DNA of 54,134 nucleotides from Rhodopseudomonas rhenobacensis (lineage in GTDB: Bacteria; Pseudomonadota; Alphaproteobacteria; Rhizobiales; Xanthobacteraceae), in contig NZ_JACHIH010000034.1 in NCBI RefSeq assembly GCF_014203125.1, positions 1-54,134 on the forward strand. Reading direction: 5' to 3'. A program made the translations under genes and the position numbers. Position 1 is the first letter of the stretch, and each line of letters begins with the position of its first letter. A model generated the notes under the pieces. That model made no database searches and was not told the DNA's origin. It saw only the letters and a list, made by a program, of their open reading frames with translations. This document shows positions 20,215-29,538 of the stretch, piece by piece.

Positions 20215-21197
20215 GCCGAGGGCGCGGCGGGCGCCGGCGTTTGCGCGGCCACCGGGGCCGGCGGCTGGGCCGGCAGGTCGGAGCTCGGCGGAATGATCTC
20301 GGCCACCACCGGCTCGGGCTCCGGCTCAAGCTCCACGATCACTTCCGGCATCGGCGCCTTGGTGAGCAGCCGGCACAGCCGCCCCAGCGTCGCCTTCAGG
20401 TCGTGGCGGTGCACCACCATGTCGATCATGCCGTGCTCTTTGAGATATTCGGCGCGCTGGAAGCCTTCGGGCAACTTCTCGCGAATCGTCTGTTCGATGA
20501 CGCGGGCACCGGCAAAACCGATCAGCGCGCCGGGTTCGGCGATCTGCACGTCGCCGAGCATGGCGTAAGACGCGGTGACGCCGCCGGTGGTCGGGTTGGT
20601 CAGCACCACGATATAGGGCAGCTTGGCGTCGCGCAGCATCTGCACGCCGACCGTGGTGCGCGGCATCTGCATCAGCGACAGGATGCCTTCCTGCATCCGC
20701 GCGCCGCCGGAGGCCGCGAACAGGATGAACGGCGATTGCTTCTCGACCGCAAGCTCGATGCCGCGCACGATCGCCTCGCCGGCGGCCATGCCGAGCGAGC
20801 CGCCCATGAAGTCGAAATCCTGCACCGCGACCACGACTGCGGCGCCCTCGAGCTTGCCGTAGCCGACCTTGATGGCGTCGTTCATGCCGGTCTTGGCGCG
20901 GGCATCCTTGATGCGATCGACGTATTTGCGTTCGTCGCGGAATTTCAAAGGATCGGGTGTGACCTCGGGCAGCGCGATGTCGTACCAGGTCTCATTGTCG
21001 AAGATCGATTTCAGCCGCGCCGCGGCCCCCATCCGCATGTGGTAGTTGGAGCCGGGAATCACGAACTGGTTGGCTTCGACGTCCTTGTAGAACACCAGGT
21101 GCCCGGAATCCGGACATTTGATCCACAGGTTCTCCGGCGTCTCGCGACGCAGGATGTTACGGATCTTGGGGCGAACGACGTTGGTCAGCCAATTCAT
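20211..21197 (-). CDS. accD: Acetyl-CoA carboxylase carboxyltransferase subunit beta
   Basis: With AccA, AccD moves the carboxyl group from biotin to acetyl-CoA, the first committed step of fatty acid synthesis. The 328-residue protein has the carboxyltransferase core ([30 protein letters not shown]). The zinc ribbon seen in E. coli AccD is degraded: only Cys28 of the four cysteine positions remains, the others being Ser31, Ile47 and Ser50, while the following HMRM is kept. The last ~45 residues are a Pro/Ala/Glu-rich tail of unknown role. Confidence 0.95.
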   Translation of the reverse strand: MNWLTNVVRPKIRNILRRETPENLWIKCPDSGHLVFYKDVEANQFVIPGSNYHMRMGAAARLKSIFDNETWYDIALPEVTPDPLKFRDERKYVDRIKDARAKTGMNDAIKVGYGKLEGAAVVVAVQDFDFMGGSLGMAAGEAIVRGIELAVEKQSPFILFAASGGARMQEGILSLMQMPRTTVGVQMLRDAKLPYIVVLTNPTTGGVTASYAMLGDVQIAEPGALIGFAGARVIEQTIREKLPEGFQRAEYLKEHGMIDMVVHRHDLKATLGRLCRLLTKAPMPEVIVELEPEPEPVVAEIIPPSSDLPAQPPAPVAAQTPAPAAPSA

Positions 21198-21341
21198 GAT
21201 GCACTCCGCGTCGCTTGTATCCGGGCGTCGCTGCTATCCGGGAGGCGCCTCCGGTCGCGGACGGCGCGCTGTCTATATGGCGGCCCGGGCCACGCCCGGC
21301 AACCCGCACCTTGGTGGACCCTTGGTCCGCCGCAATTGTGG

Positions 21342-22178
21342 CTATTCGGCCGCCTGCTGCGCCGCATGGACGCCGTTGGCGAGCGACCTGACCAGCTCGG
21401 TGACGGCGCCGACCGTGGAAGCGGTGGCCCGGCCGTCGTTGTCGAGGCTCTTGGCGAGTGCGTCGACCAGCGCTGAGCCGACCACCGCGCCATTGGCGTG
21501 GCGGGCGATGTCGCGGGCCGCCTCCGGGGTGCGGATGCCGAAGCCAACGCAGACCGGCAGCTTGGTGTGGCGCTTGATCCGCTCCACGGCCTCGCCGACC
21601 ACGGCGGAATCAGCACTTCCCGAGCCGGTGATGCCGGTGATCGAGACGTAATAGACAAAGCCCGAGGTGTTCGCCAACACCGCCGGCAGCCGCTTGTCGT
21701 CGGTGGTGGGCGTCGCCAGCCGGATGAAATTCAACCCGGCCTGCATCGCCGGCAGGCACAGTTCGGAGTCTTCCTCCGGCGGCAGGTCGACGATGATCAG
21801 CCCGTCGACGCCGGCTTTCTTGGCATCGACCAGGAATTTGTCGACGCCGTAGATGTAGATCGGATTGTAGTAGCCCATCAGCACCAGCGGCGTGGCGTCG
21901 TCGTCGCGGCGGAACGCCTGCACCAGAGCCAGCGTCTTCTTCAGCGTGGTGCCGGCCTTCAGCGCGCGCAAGCCGGCGGCCTGGATCGCCGGGCCGTCGG
22001 CCATCGGATCGGTGAACGGCATGCCGATCTCGATGATGTCGGCGCCGGCCTTGGGCAACGCCTTGATCAGCGCGAGCGAAGTGTCGAGATCGGGATCGCC
22101 GGCCATCAGGAAGGTGACGAAGGCGGCGCGGCCTTGCTTCTGCAGCTCGGCGAAACGGGTGTCGATGCGGGTGGTCAT
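21342..22178 (-). CDS. trpA: Tryptophan synthase alpha subunit
   Basis: TrpA cleaves indole-3-glycerol phosphate and passes indole through a tunnel to TrpB. The 278-residue TIM barrel has the catalytic-Glu and Asp strings [17 protein letters not shown] and PPEEDSELC. Normally trpB and trpA abut; here 634 bp with a DUF559 gene and REP repeats separate trpA from the trpB stop. Confidence 0.97.
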   Translation of the reverse strand: MTTRIDTRFAELQKQGRAAFVTFLMAGDPDLDTSLALIKALPKAGADIIEIGMPFTDPMADGPAIQAAGLRALKAGTTLKKTLALVQAFRRDDDATPLVLMGYYNPIYIYGVDKFLVDAKKAGVDGLIIVDLPPEEDSELCLPAMQAGLNFIRLATPTTDDKRLPAVLANTSGFVYYVSITGITGSGSADSAVVGEAVERIKRHTKLPVCVGFGIRTPEAARDIARHANGAVVGSALVDALAKSLDNDGRATASTVGAVTELVRSLANGVHAAQQAAE

Positions 22179-22200
22179 GATGTTGCGCCGGATATGCTAT

Positions 22201-22250
22201 GCCTCTGCTGGTCAGGGAGAGGCCGGCTGCCAAGCAGCCCGGTGAAAGGG
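22201..22250 (+). repeat. Degenerate REP: left flank of the first DUF559 unit
   Basis: A hairpin with arms GCCTCT and AGAGGC (22201-22223) is followed by a tail ending CCCGGTGAAAGGG directly before the DUF559 start codon. This is a worn copy of the intact type at 22730-22792 (GGGGAGAGGTC ... GGGTGAGGGGG) in the same orientation. Confidence 0.6.
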
Positions 22251-22595
22251 ATGGACAAGTTCAAGGCGAGAGCCAGACAACTGCGTTCCGCGCAGACCAG
22301 CCCCGAAGCCAAGCTCTGGCAAGCACTGCGCAACCGTCGGCTGTCGCGCTGGAAGTTTCGCCGGCAGCACCCGATCGGGCCGTACGTCGTGGATTTTGTC
22401 ACATTGGACGGCAAGCTCGTCGTCGAGGTCGACGGCGTGACGCATAGCGAAGCCGACGCGGTCAAGCGCGACGCCCACCGCACCCGCGCGCTGGAAGATT
22501 GCGGTTTCCATGTCGTTCGCGTCACCAACATCGACGTGTACGACAATCTTGAAGGCGTCTTGCAGATGATCGAGGCGACGCTGCCGGAGGTCTGA
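22251..22595 (+). CDS. DUF559 protein (Vsr/restriction-endonuclease-like fold), copy 1
   Basis: The 114-residue protein starts FKARARQLRSAQTSPEAKLW and has the DUF559 core: RRQHPIGPYVVDFVT, LVVEVDGVTHSE and a C-terminal VVRVTNIDVYDNLEGV. The first Asp and the E-x-D pair resemble a PD-(D/E)xK/Vsr nuclease site, so a DNA nuclease is likely; a target is unknown. It lies on the plus strand inside the minus-strand trp operon, between trpB and trpA. REP repeats touch both ends: the left tail ends at the ATG and the right one starts 2 bases after the stop. The copy at 37344-37739 shares this layout. Confidence 0.85.
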   Translation: MDKFKARARQLRSAQTSPEAKLWQALRNRRLSRWKFRRQHPIGPYVVDFVTLDGKLVVEVDGVTHSEADAVKRDAHRTRALEDCGFHVVRVTNIDVYDNLEGVLQMIEATLPEV

Positions 22596-22597
22596 TG

Positions 22598-22792
22598 CCC
22601 CCTCACCCGGATCGCAAGAGCGATCCGACCTCTCCCCGCCGGGGAGAGGTGAGCAAGTGGCATCGCTTCGTTTGCCGTCTCAACGCGACGCCGCGCGGCG
22701 GCGACACGCCGAGTCGGCGGCAACTCTTCACCTCTCCCCACCGGGGAGAGGTCGACCGGCAGAGCGAAGCGACGCCGGTCGGGTGAGGGGGC
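22598..22792. repeat. REP doublet: right flank of the first DUF559 unit
   Basis: The first element, 22598-22653, starts CCCCCTCACCCGG and ends in hairpin ACCTCTCCCC / GGGGAGAGGT. The second, 22730-22792, is inverted relative to it: hairpin first, then tail GGGTGAGGGGG. The same family occurs at 38665-38833 and 54010-54073. Confidence 0.85.
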
Positions 22793-22812
22793 CAATCGGA
22801 GAACCAAGCTCC

Positions 22813-24030
22813 TCATTTCTGCGCGGCCTGCAGAATCTCCGCGACCTGCGGGATGTCCTTGTCGCCGCGGCCGGAGAGGTTGACTACCATCAGGTGATCC
22901 TTCGGCCGCTTCGGCGCCAGCTCCATCACCTTGGCGATGGCGTGCGCCGGCTCCAGCGCCGGGATGATGCCTTCCAGCCGCGACAGCAGCTGGAACGCGG
23001 CCAGCGCTTCATGGTCAGTGGCGCTGAGGTAAGTCACGCGGCCGGTCTCGTGCAGCCAGGAATGCTCCGGACCGATGCCGGGATAGTCCAAGCCGGCGGA
23101 AATCGAATGGCCTTCTTGAATTTGGCCGTCCTCGTCCATCAACAGGTAGGTGCGGTTGCCGTGCAATACGCCGGGGCGACCGCCGGCGATCGAGGCGGCG
23201 TGTAATTGCGTCAAGCCATGGCCCGCGGCCTCGACGCCGAAAATCTCCACGGTGGGATCGTCCAGGAACGGATGAAACAACCCCAGCGCGTTAGAGCCGC
23301 CGCCGATGCAGGCGACCAGCGAATCCGGCAGCCGGCCTTCGGCGGCTTGCATCTGCGCCTTGGTCTCGGCGCCGATGATCGACTGGAAGTCGCGCACCAT
23401 CATCGGATAGGGATGCGGCCCCGCCACCGTGCCGATGCAATAGAAGGTATCGCTGACGTTGGTGACCCAGTCGCGCAGCGCCTCGTTCATGGCGTCCTTC
23501 AGCGTGCGGGCGCCGGCCTGCACCGGCACCACCTTGGCGCCGAGCATCTGCATCCGGATCACGTTGGGCTGCTGCCGCTCGACGTCGACCGCGCCCATGA
23601 ACACGATGCATTCCAGGCCGAACCGCGCGCACAAGGTCGCGGTGGCGACGCCGTGCTGACCGGCGCCGGTCTCGGCGATGATGCGCTTCTTGCCCATCCG
23701 CCGCGCCACCATGATCTGGCCGAGCACGTTGTTGACCTTGTGCGAGCCGGTGTGGTTGAGCTCCTCGCGCTTGAAGTAGATCTTGGCGCCGCCGAGGTGC
23801 TCGGTGAGACGCTCGGCGTAATACAGCGGCGACGGCCGGCCGACATAGTCCTTCAGATAGCCGTCCATCTCGCGCTGAAACGAAGGGTCGGCCTTGGCGT
23901 CCGCATAGGCCTTTTCCAGATCGAGGATCAGCGGCATCAGGGTCTCGGCGACGAAGCGTCCGCCGAAAATGCCGAAATGCCCGCGCTCGTCGGGGCCGGA
24001 GCGAAACGAGTTTGGCAGCTGCGAAGTCAT
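22813..24030 (-). CDS. trpB: Tryptophan synthase beta subunit
   Basis: TrpB is a PLP enzyme that condenses indole with serine. The 405-residue protein has the PLP lysine in HTGSHKVNN and the phosphate-binding loop [12 protein letters not shown]. Its ATG overlaps the trpF stop as TGATG, so trpF and trpB are coupled. Confidence 0.97.
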   Translation of the reverse strand: MTSQLPNSFRSGPDERGHFGIFGGRFVAETLMPLILDLEKAYADAKADPSFQREMDGYLKDYVGRPSPLYYAERLTEHLGGAKIYFKREELNHTGSHKVNNVLGQIMVARRMGKKRIIAETGAGQHGVATATLCARFGLECIVFMGAVDVERQQPNVIRMQMLGAKVVPVQAGARTLKDAMNEALRDWVTNVSDTFYCIGTVAGPHPYPMMVRDFQSIIGAETKAQMQAAEGRLPDSLVACIGGGSNALGLFHPFLDDPTVEIFGVEAAGHGLTQLHAASIAGGRPGVLHGNRTYLLMDEDGQIQEGHSISAGLDYPGIGPEHSWLHETGRVTYLSATDHEALAAFQLLSRLEGIIPALEPAHAIAKVMELAPKRPKDHLMVVNLSGRGDKDIPQVAEILQAAQK

Positions 24031-24686
24031 CAGATCATCAACTCTTGCGAGGCGCGCGCGGCGCGAATGAAGGCGCGGATCAGATCGGGATCCTTGACGC
24101 CGGGGGCGGTTTCGACGCCCGAGGAAATATCGACGCCGCCGGCGCGGGTGATGCGCACCGCTTCGGCGACGTTATCGGCGGTGAGGCCGCCGGACACCAT
24201 GAACGGCCGCGCCAGATCGAGGTCGCGTAGCAGCGTCCAGTCGAACACCGCGCCGAGCCCGCCGGGACGGCTGGCACCTTTCGGCGGCCGCGCGTCGAAC
24301 AGGATGCGGTCGGCGACCGCCGCATAATCAGGTAACGGCGCAAGATCGGCCGGCGTTGCGACGCCGAGCACTTTCATCACCGGCAGACCGAAGGTCCGGC
24401 GGATCTCGGCGACCCGCGCCACCGATTCATGGCCGTGCAGCTGCAGAATGTCCGGCCGCAGCGCCGCGATCACGCCTTCGAACAGCGCATTGTCGGCATC
24501 GACGGTCAGCGCGACCTTGGCGGCGCGACCCGCGGTGGCGTCACCGAGCTCGCGCGCCTGCGCGAGATCGACATGCCGCGGCGAGGCCGCAAAGAACACG
24601 AAGCCCACCATGTCGGCGCCAGCCGCCAGCGCCGCGTCGAGCGTCGCGCGGGTGGACAGGCCGCAAATTTTGACGACAAGGGGCAT
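24030..24686 (-). CDS. trpF: Phosphoribosylanthranilate isomerase
   Basis: TrpF converts phosphoribosylanthranilate to its open-chain form in tryptophan synthesis. The protein has 218 residues, with the catalytic Cys in VKICGLST at the N-terminus, the substrate-binding LQLHGHE, and a C-terminal phosphate site ([20 protein letters not shown]). It is the first gene of the trpF-trpB-trpA-accD-folC run. Confidence 0.97.
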   Translation of the reverse strand: MPLVVKICGLSTRATLDAALAAGADMVGFVFFAASPRHVDLAQARELGDATAGRAAKVALTVDADNALFEGVIAALRPDILQLHGHESVARVAEIRRTFGLPVMKVLGVATPADLAPLPDYAAVADRILFDARPPKGASRPGGLGAVFDWTLLRDLDLARPFMVSGGLTADNVAEAVRITRAGGVDISSGVETAPGVKDPDLIRAFIRAARASQELMI

Positions 24687-24735
24687 GGTCTCGCAGCACG
24701 GGTTGGCCGATCGGCAAGGCGCTCGAGAGCGGGTG

Positions 24736-25128
24736 TTACAACGTCGCGCTCTGCTTGTCTCGCGAACTGTTGGCGGAACCGAGCTGCAGCAGCCGCGGCG
24801 CCCGCTGGGCTTCGGCCGCGGGCGGGGTAACGACGCTGGCGCGCAGCTCAGTCAGCTGCGCCCGCGCCTCGATCGCCTCGGCCTGGTGCCGGCGCGCCGC
24901 TTTGCGCCAGCGCCGCTGCCGCAGCCAGGTCACCGTGCTGCCGGCGATCACGCCGAGGATCGCCACGCCGATCAACAGAACGAACAACGGCAGCGTGGCC
25001 GCGAGTTCGGGATCATTGCCGGCGAACGGATCGAGCGACACCGTCACCAACTGGCGGTTGGCGAGCGCAAACACGAAGATGATCAGTCCGAGCGGAATCA
25101 GAACCAAGGCCGTCAGGAATTTCTGCAT
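24736..25128 (-). CDS. LapA-domain (DUF1049) inner-membrane protein
   Basis: This 130-residue protein has two membrane helices, about 4-22 and 46-68, then a basic stretch (RQRRWRKAARRHQ) and a low-complexity tail. The pattern FVFALANRQLVTVSLDPF between the helices is typical of the LapA family, whose E. coli member helps control LpxC turnover with LapB. No lapB is seen here. It follows ihfB with 33 bp between, as in many Rhizobiales. Confidence 0.82.
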   Translation of the reverse strand: MQKFLTALVLIPLGLIIFVFALANRQLVTVSLDPFAGNDPELAATLPLFVLLIGVAILGVIAGSTVTWLRQRRWRKAARRHQAEAIEARAQLTELRASVVTPPAAEAQRAPRLLQLGSANSSRDKQSATL

Positions 25129-25161
25129 GGTCTCTCTCGCCTTGAAGGCTGCCGAACCGCG

Positions 25162-25467
25162 CTACGCGCCGGTGTCTGGCGCTCCGCTGTCACGGTTCAA
25201 CCGTTCGCGCATTTCCTTGCCGGTCTTGAAGAACGGTACGCTCTTTTGGTCGACCGGCACATGGGCGCCGGTGCGGGGATTGCGCCCGGCGCGGGCCGGC
25301 CGATGCTTGACCGAAAACGCACCGAAGCCGCGAAGCTCGACGCGGTCGCCGCGCGCCAGAGCCGCTACGATCTCGTCGAGGATCGCGTTGACGATATTCT
25401 CGACGTCCCGCTGATAGAGGTGCGGGTTGTGCTCGGCGATGCGCTGAACGAGTTCGGATTTGATCAT
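25162..25467 (-). CDS. ihfB: Integration host factor subunit beta
   Basis: A 101-residue DNA-bending HU/IHF-family protein. It begins [17 protein letters not shown] and has the DNA-inserting beta arm with the proline in RAGRNPRTG. Residues ELRGFGAF and the [15 protein letters not shown] end are standard for IHF-beta. IHF also assists sigma-54 promoters, and rpoN is in this window. Confidence 0.96.
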   Translation of the reverse strand: MIKSELVQRIAEHNPHLYQRDVENIVNAILDEIVAALARGDRVELRGFGAFSVKHRPARAGRNPRTGAHVPVDQKSVPFFKTGKEMRERLNRDSGAPDTGA

Positions 25468-25637
25468 CGAGACTGGGGCCCGTGGGTGCGGATCGCCATT
25501 TCCGTGAAAATACCTTGGACTGTCAAGACGCTAAATGAAATCAGAGGGCGTGGAAATCACTAGGTCTGTGCCGAAAACGGCATCGCGACACCCCTTGCGC
25601 GGCTTGCACGCCGCGCGACGCGGCGGCCTCGCCGAGA

Positions 25638-26615
25638 TCAGTTCGATCCCGCCGGCTGCCACAGCGCCAGCATGCCATCCAGGCCGAGCTGCTCGACCGA
25701 TTGCACCACGCCGGCGCGCTCGATCTGCCGCGCCACCGCGTTCAGGCCCATCGCGTCGAGGGTGATCGACGCCGCAGCGCGCAAGAAGGTGAGGTCGCCG
25801 AACCGCGGCTCGAGCTTGTAGTCGCGCACCGGCAGGTCGGCCTTGACCTTCTTTTCCGCGACCAGCCAGGCGATCGCGGTCTTCTCGTCGCCGAGCTGAT
25901 CGATCAGCTTGAGGTCGACCGCCTGACGCCCGGTGAACACCCGGCCGTCGGCGACTTTTTCGAGTTGCGCTGCGTCCATGCCGCGGCGCTGCTGCACCAG
26001 GCCGCGGAACCAGGCGTAGGAATCCTTCACCAGCGACTCCAGCGCGGCGCGGGCTTCCGGGCTGGTCGGCTCGAAGCCGTTCGGCGCGGCCTTCAGCGGC
26101 GACGACTTCACTTCCTCGACCTTGACGCCGACGGTCTTCAGCAATTCGGTGAAGTTGGGAAACTGAAACAGCACGCCGATCGACCCGACCAGCGAGCTCT
26201 GCTGCGCCACGATATGATCCGACGCGATCGCCGCGATGTAACCGCCGGAGGCCGCCAGGCCCTCGACCACCACCACCAGCGGCTTCTTGGCCTTGAGCCG
26301 CACCAGCGCGTCGTAAAGCTGCTCGGAGCCGGCGGTGGTGCCGCCCGGCGAGTTGATGTGCACGACGACCGCGGCGGCGGCGGATTTTTCCAGCCGCTCC
26401 AAAGCTTCGACGCGGTCGGCGTCGCTGCGGATCAGGCCGTCGATTTTGACGCGGGCGATCGCCCCGGCGCTCGGCGCCAACGCGCCCGACGGCACCGCCG
26501 CGGAGCCCACCGCAATCACCGCCGCAATGGCGACCAGCGCCGCCGCCACGCGCCAGAACGTCAGCTTGCGGCGCATCCTGCGGCGGTCGACGATCACATC
26601 GGAATCAAACGACAT
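25638..26615 (-). CDS. sppA: Signal peptide peptidase SppA, S49 family
   Basis: SppA is an inner-membrane serine protease with a Ser/Lys dyad that degrades leftover signal peptides. From ATG 26615, chosen for the GGAGA 10 bases upstream, it has 325 residues, the short single-repeat form. A membrane anchor lies near 15-40 (FWRVAAALVAIAAVIAV). The catalytic Ser is in GLAASGGYIAA, followed by SLVGSIGVLFQ. An upstream in-frame GTG would add 9 residues. Confidence 0.94.
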   Translation of the reverse strand: MSFDSDVIVDRRRMRRKLTFWRVAAALVAIAAVIAVGSAAVPSGALAPSAGAIARVKIDGLIRSDADRVEALERLEKSAAAAVVVHINSPGGTTAGSEQLYDALVRLKAKKPLVVVVEGLAASGGYIAAIASDHIVAQQSSLVGSIGVLFQFPNFTELLKTVGVKVEEVKSSPLKAAPNGFEPTSPEARAALESLVKDSYAWFRGLVQQRRGMDAAQLEKVADGRVFTGRQAVDLKLIDQLGDEKTAIAWLVAEKKVKADLPVRDYKLEPRFGDLTFLRAAASITLDAMGLNAVARQIERAGVVQSVEQLGLDGMLALWQPAGSN

Positions 26616-26737
26616 CGAAAATTCTCCAGCAGCGACCGTCACGGTTGTCCATCCGGACCGTTGATCGATCGTGTCCCGATTACATCAATTGCAACCCAAT
26701 ATGAAGAAAACAAGGTGCGGCCCCATGACCAGGCCTC

Positions 26738-26875
26738 GTGTCCCGGTCGCGGTGCAGCGCGAAGCGCTGCTCCGCAGAACCGGGACCGTTCCGAAGGCAG
26801 CATCCGTGACGGCCCCGGCTCTGCAGCGCATCACGCCGCAAGGGCGGCGTGATGCGCTTTGTCCGGGGCACGCCG
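26738..26875. repeat. ~140-bp intergenic repeat, copy 1 (GTGTCCCGG..GTCCGGGGCAC)
   Basis: This element starts CGTGTCCCGG, passes through CGGGACCGTT and GACGGCCCCGGCTC, and ends GTCCGGGGCACG. The second full copy is at 31553-31690, and a fragment (CGTGTCCCGGACGCGG) is near 53985. The ends are inverted, like a small non-coding mobile element. It fills most of the 363-base sppA-rpsA gap. Confidence 0.75.
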
Positions 26876-26924
26876 ACCTTTGAGCGGCGGCCGAACACGT
26901 CGCAATGCGGCTGCTCAACCCACG

Positions 26925-26950
26925 AAAAAAGGCCCCGGTTTCCCGGGGCC
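26925..26950 (-). terminator. Rho-independent terminator after rpsA
   Basis: Read on the minus strand, an 8-bp perfect stem, GGCCCCGG with CCGGGGCC and a 4-base loop, is followed by six T. It lies 28 bases past the rpsA stop. Confidence 0.9.
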
Positions 26951-26978
26951 CTCGATCCAACTTCGACCTTGTCGAAGC

Positions 26979-28676
26979 TTATTTGTCGCGCTGCTTCAAC
27001 GCGGTGCCGAGAATGTCGCCCAGCGTCGCTCCCGAATCCGAAGACCCGTATTGCGCGATGGCTTCCTTCTCTTCGGCGACTTCGAGCGCCTTGATCGACA
27101 CCTGGACCTTGCGGGCCTTCTTGTCGAACTGGATCACCCGGGCGTCGACCTTCTCGCCAACGGCGAAACGTTCGGCGCGCTGATCGGAACGCTCACGCGC
27201 GAGCTCGGAGCGCTTGATGAAGGTGTTGAAGTCGGTGCCGACGATCTGCACGTCGATGCCCGATTCCTTCACGTCCAGCACTTCGCAGGTCACGATCGCG
27301 CCCTTCTTGACGTCGCCCGGCTCGGCGAAGGGGTCGCCTTCGAGCTGCTTGACGCCGAGCGAGATGCGCTCCTTCTCGACATCGACGTCGAGGACGATGG
27401 CCTTGACCATGTCGCCCTTCTTGAAGTTGTCGATCACCTGCTCGCCCGGCTGCTTCCAGTCGAGGTCGGACAGATGCACCATGCCGTCGACTTCGCCGTC
27501 GAGACCCAAGAAAAGTCCGAACTCGGTCTTGTTCTTGACTTCGCCTTCGACGGTGGCGCCGACCGGATACTTCTCGACGAACACTTCCCACGGATTGCGC
27601 ATGGTCTGCTTGAGACCGAGCGAGATCCGGCGCTTGACCGAATCGACTTCCAAGACCTGCACTTCGACTTCCTGCGAGGTCGAAACGATCTTGCCGGGGT
27701 GCATGTTCTTCTTGGTCCACGACATTTCGGAGACGTGGATCAGGCCTTCGATGCCCGGCTCCAATTCGACGAACGCGCCGTAGTCGGTGATGTTGGTGAC
27801 GCGGCCGGTGAAGCGCGCGTTCAGCGGGTACTTCGCCTCGATGCCCTGCCACGGATCGTCCAGCAGCTGCTTCATGCCGAGCGAAATGCGGTGGGTCTCG
27901 TGGTTGATCTTGATGATCTTGACCTTGACGGTCTGGCCGATGGTCAGCACCTCGGTCGGGTGATTGACCCGGCGCCAGGCGATATCGGTGACGTGCAACA
28001 GGCCGTCGATGCCGCCGAGGTCGACGAACGCACCGTAATCGGTGATGTTCTTGACCACGCCGTCGATCACCTGACCTTCTTCGAGGTTCTGCACCAGTTC
28101 CTGGCGCTGCTCGGCGCGGGTCTCTTCGAGAACCGTGCGGCGCGACACCACGATGTTGCCGCGGCGGCGATCCATCTTGAGGATCTGGAACGGCTGCGAG
28201 TTGTTCATCAGCGGCGCGACGTCGCGGATCGGGCGGATGTCGACCTGCGAGCGGGGCAGGAACGCCACCGCGCCGTCGAGGTCGACGGTGAAGCCGCCCT
28301 TGACCTGGTTGAAGATGACGCCGTGGACCTTCTCGTTATTGTTGAAGGCCTTCTCGAGCTTGCCCCAGCTTTCCTCGCGGCGCGCCTTGTCGCGCGACAG
28401 CACGGCTTCGCCGAGCGCATTCTCGATCCGGTCGAGGAACACCTCGACGGTGTCGCCGACCTTGAGTTCGCTGTCTTTGCCGGGGCCGGCGAATTCGCGC
28501 AGCGCCACGCGGCCTTCGGTCTTCAGGCCGACGTCGATGACGGCCATGTCCTTCTCGATCGCAACAACAATGCCCTTGATGACAGAGCTTTCCTGCAGAT
28601 TGCCGCCGGCGAAGGACTCGTCGAGCATCGCGGCAAAATCGTCGCGGGAAGGATTATAGGAAGCAGTCGAAGCCAT
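26979..28676 (-). CDS. rpsA: 30S ribosomal protein S1
   Basis: S1 brings mRNA to the 30S subunit. From ATG 28676 (GGAGA 6 bases upstream) the protein has 565 residues with six S1 RNA-binding repeats. The repeats can be followed by recurring VxNITDYGAFVDL, EGLIHVSEMSW and KRRISLGLKQ strings. A longer in-frame reading from 28832 has no ribosome site and is leader. The gene normally follows cmk directly; here the two are split by an inserted cassette. Confidence 0.97.
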   Translation of the reverse strand: MASTASYNPSRDDFAAMLDESFAGGNLQESSVIKGIVVAIEKDMAVIDVGLKTEGRVALREFAGPGKDSELKVGDTVEVFLDRIENALGEAVLSRDKARREESWGKLEKAFNNNEKVHGVIFNQVKGGFTVDLDGAVAFLPRSQVDIRPIRDVAPLMNNSQPFQILKMDRRRGNIVVSRRTVLEETRAEQRQELVQNLEEGQVIDGVVKNITDYGAFVDLGGIDGLLHVTDIAWRRVNHPTEVLTIGQTVKVKIIKINHETHRISLGMKQLLDDPWQGIEAKYPLNARFTGRVTNITDYGAFVELEPGIEGLIHVSEMSWTKKNMHPGKIVSTSQEVEVQVLEVDSVKRRISLGLKQTMRNPWEVFVEKYPVGATVEGEVKNKTEFGLFLGLDGEVDGMVHLSDLDWKQPGEQVIDNFKKGDMVKAIVLDVDVEKERISLGVKQLEGDPFAEPGDVKKGAIVTCEVLDVKESGIDVQIVGTDFNTFIKRSELARERSDQRAERFAVGEKVDARVIQFDKKARKVQVSIKALEVAEEKEAIAQYGSSDSGATLGDILGTALKQRDK

Positions 28677-28990
28677 TTGTTCTCCAGATGCGGGTGTCGC
28701 CGGCTTATCGGTTGAGGGCGTATCGGGCGTGAAGTGCCAAAGGTCCGCGCCCTTTGGCGACCGCTTGCTGAATGGCAAAGCGGGCCGGCAGCATGCCTGC
28801 ACGATCGATACGGTGGTTTTTAGAAATTCCAAAGACGATCCGGGGCCTGAACACGGCGGACCAACCTCGAAAATCTAAGGTCGTGATCCTATCAGTTCAA
28901 CACCACACACGCGACCTGGAGCGGGCTTTCCTCCAATGACGGCAACGGTTTCGCCTGAGTGTCCCAATTCCCGGGAAAATCTCAGACCCG
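28677..28990 (-). promoter_or_regulatory. rpsA leader region
   Basis: These 314 bases lie between the cmk remnant and rpsA and hold no gene. The strand leading into rpsA contains the S1 ribosome site (CTGGAGAAC). Because the cassette now separates rpsA from cmk, this segment must carry any rpsA promoter or leader structure of its own. I could not fix a promoter by eye. Confidence 0.3.
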
Positions 28991-29080
28991 CTGCCGGCCC
29001 GCTCGAACGGCCTCGACAATGTCGATGGCGGCCCGGACGCCACTTTCTATATCCAAATGCGAGTTATCGAGCAAGTGCGC
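28991..29080 (-). repeat. 90-bp direct repeat, distal copy (relic of the cmk 3' end)
   Basis: All 90 bases match 29865-29954, inside cmk. Read on the minus strand in the cmk frame it encodes the last ~30 residues of Cmk (from [14 protein letters not shown] onward) and continues Arg-Gln-Arg-Val-stop at 28982. This looks like the original cmk end, left next to rpsA when the cassette entered. The layout resembles attL/attR of a gene-end integrating element. Confidence 0.9.
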
Positions 29081-29538
29081 CGAACTCGCCGCTGGTCATA
29101 GGCTAGGCTGCGGAAACGATTAAGAGCGTCCCGCGCTGTCGCGATAACGGTGCGCACATCCAGAACGTATAGATACAGCGCCGGATCGTAGTCCGCCCGG
29201 TGTCGGAGGCCACGCAATTCAAGCACCGCCGCTGCGAACGCGCGGAGGTCAGGTCCAAATTTAAACGGCTGAGCCCCGACCGCGAAAGAGGGATTCATGC
29301 AATATTCGCAGACACTTTTCAGGCCAGCATGGTCAATCTGACGGTAAGCGAGTGCATACTCGGCGGTGTTTCGATTGGTCGATCCGATATAGGTGTCCGC
29401 CGCCGCCCTCATCACGGCATGAAACACCGCGTAATAGGCCGTCGATACGGCTCGCCGAAGATCTGCCTGCCGTGCGTTAGACAAGGTGATGAGATGTTCC
29501 GCCTGATCGAGGTAGTGGTCAGGGTTCGGAAGCGTCAT
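29047..29538 (-). CDS. HEPN-like hypothetical protein in the cmk-nested cassette
   Basis: From ATG 29538 the protein has 163 residues. It starts [17 protein letters not shown] and carries [20 protein letters not shown], the helix pattern typical of HEPN-domain proteins, then [19 protein letters not shown] see no clean R-x4-6-H RNase motif. Its last ~10 residues ([10 protein letters not shown]) are read out of the cmk relic in another frame, so the C-terminus is an insertion scar or the ancestral end was lost. It overlaps the upstream gene by 20 bases. Base composition is clearly less GC-rich than in its neighbours. Function is unknown. Confidence 0.6.
   Translation of the reverse strand: MTLPNPDHYLDQAEHLITLSNARQADLRRAVSTAYYAVFHAVMRAAADTYIGSTNRNTAEYALAYRQIDHAGLKSVCEYCMNPSFAVGAQPFKFGPDLRAFAAAVLELRGLRHRADYDPALYLYVLDVRTVIATARDALNRFRSLAYDQRRVRRTCSITRIWI

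Noticed and set aside
26671-26883. Short open frames in the sppA-rpsA gap
   Set aside because: They are translations of the repeat element and have no ribosome site or similarity.
28677-28832. Longer rpsA start at 28832
   Set aside because: The added residues are not S1-like, and the good ribosome site is before ATG 28676.
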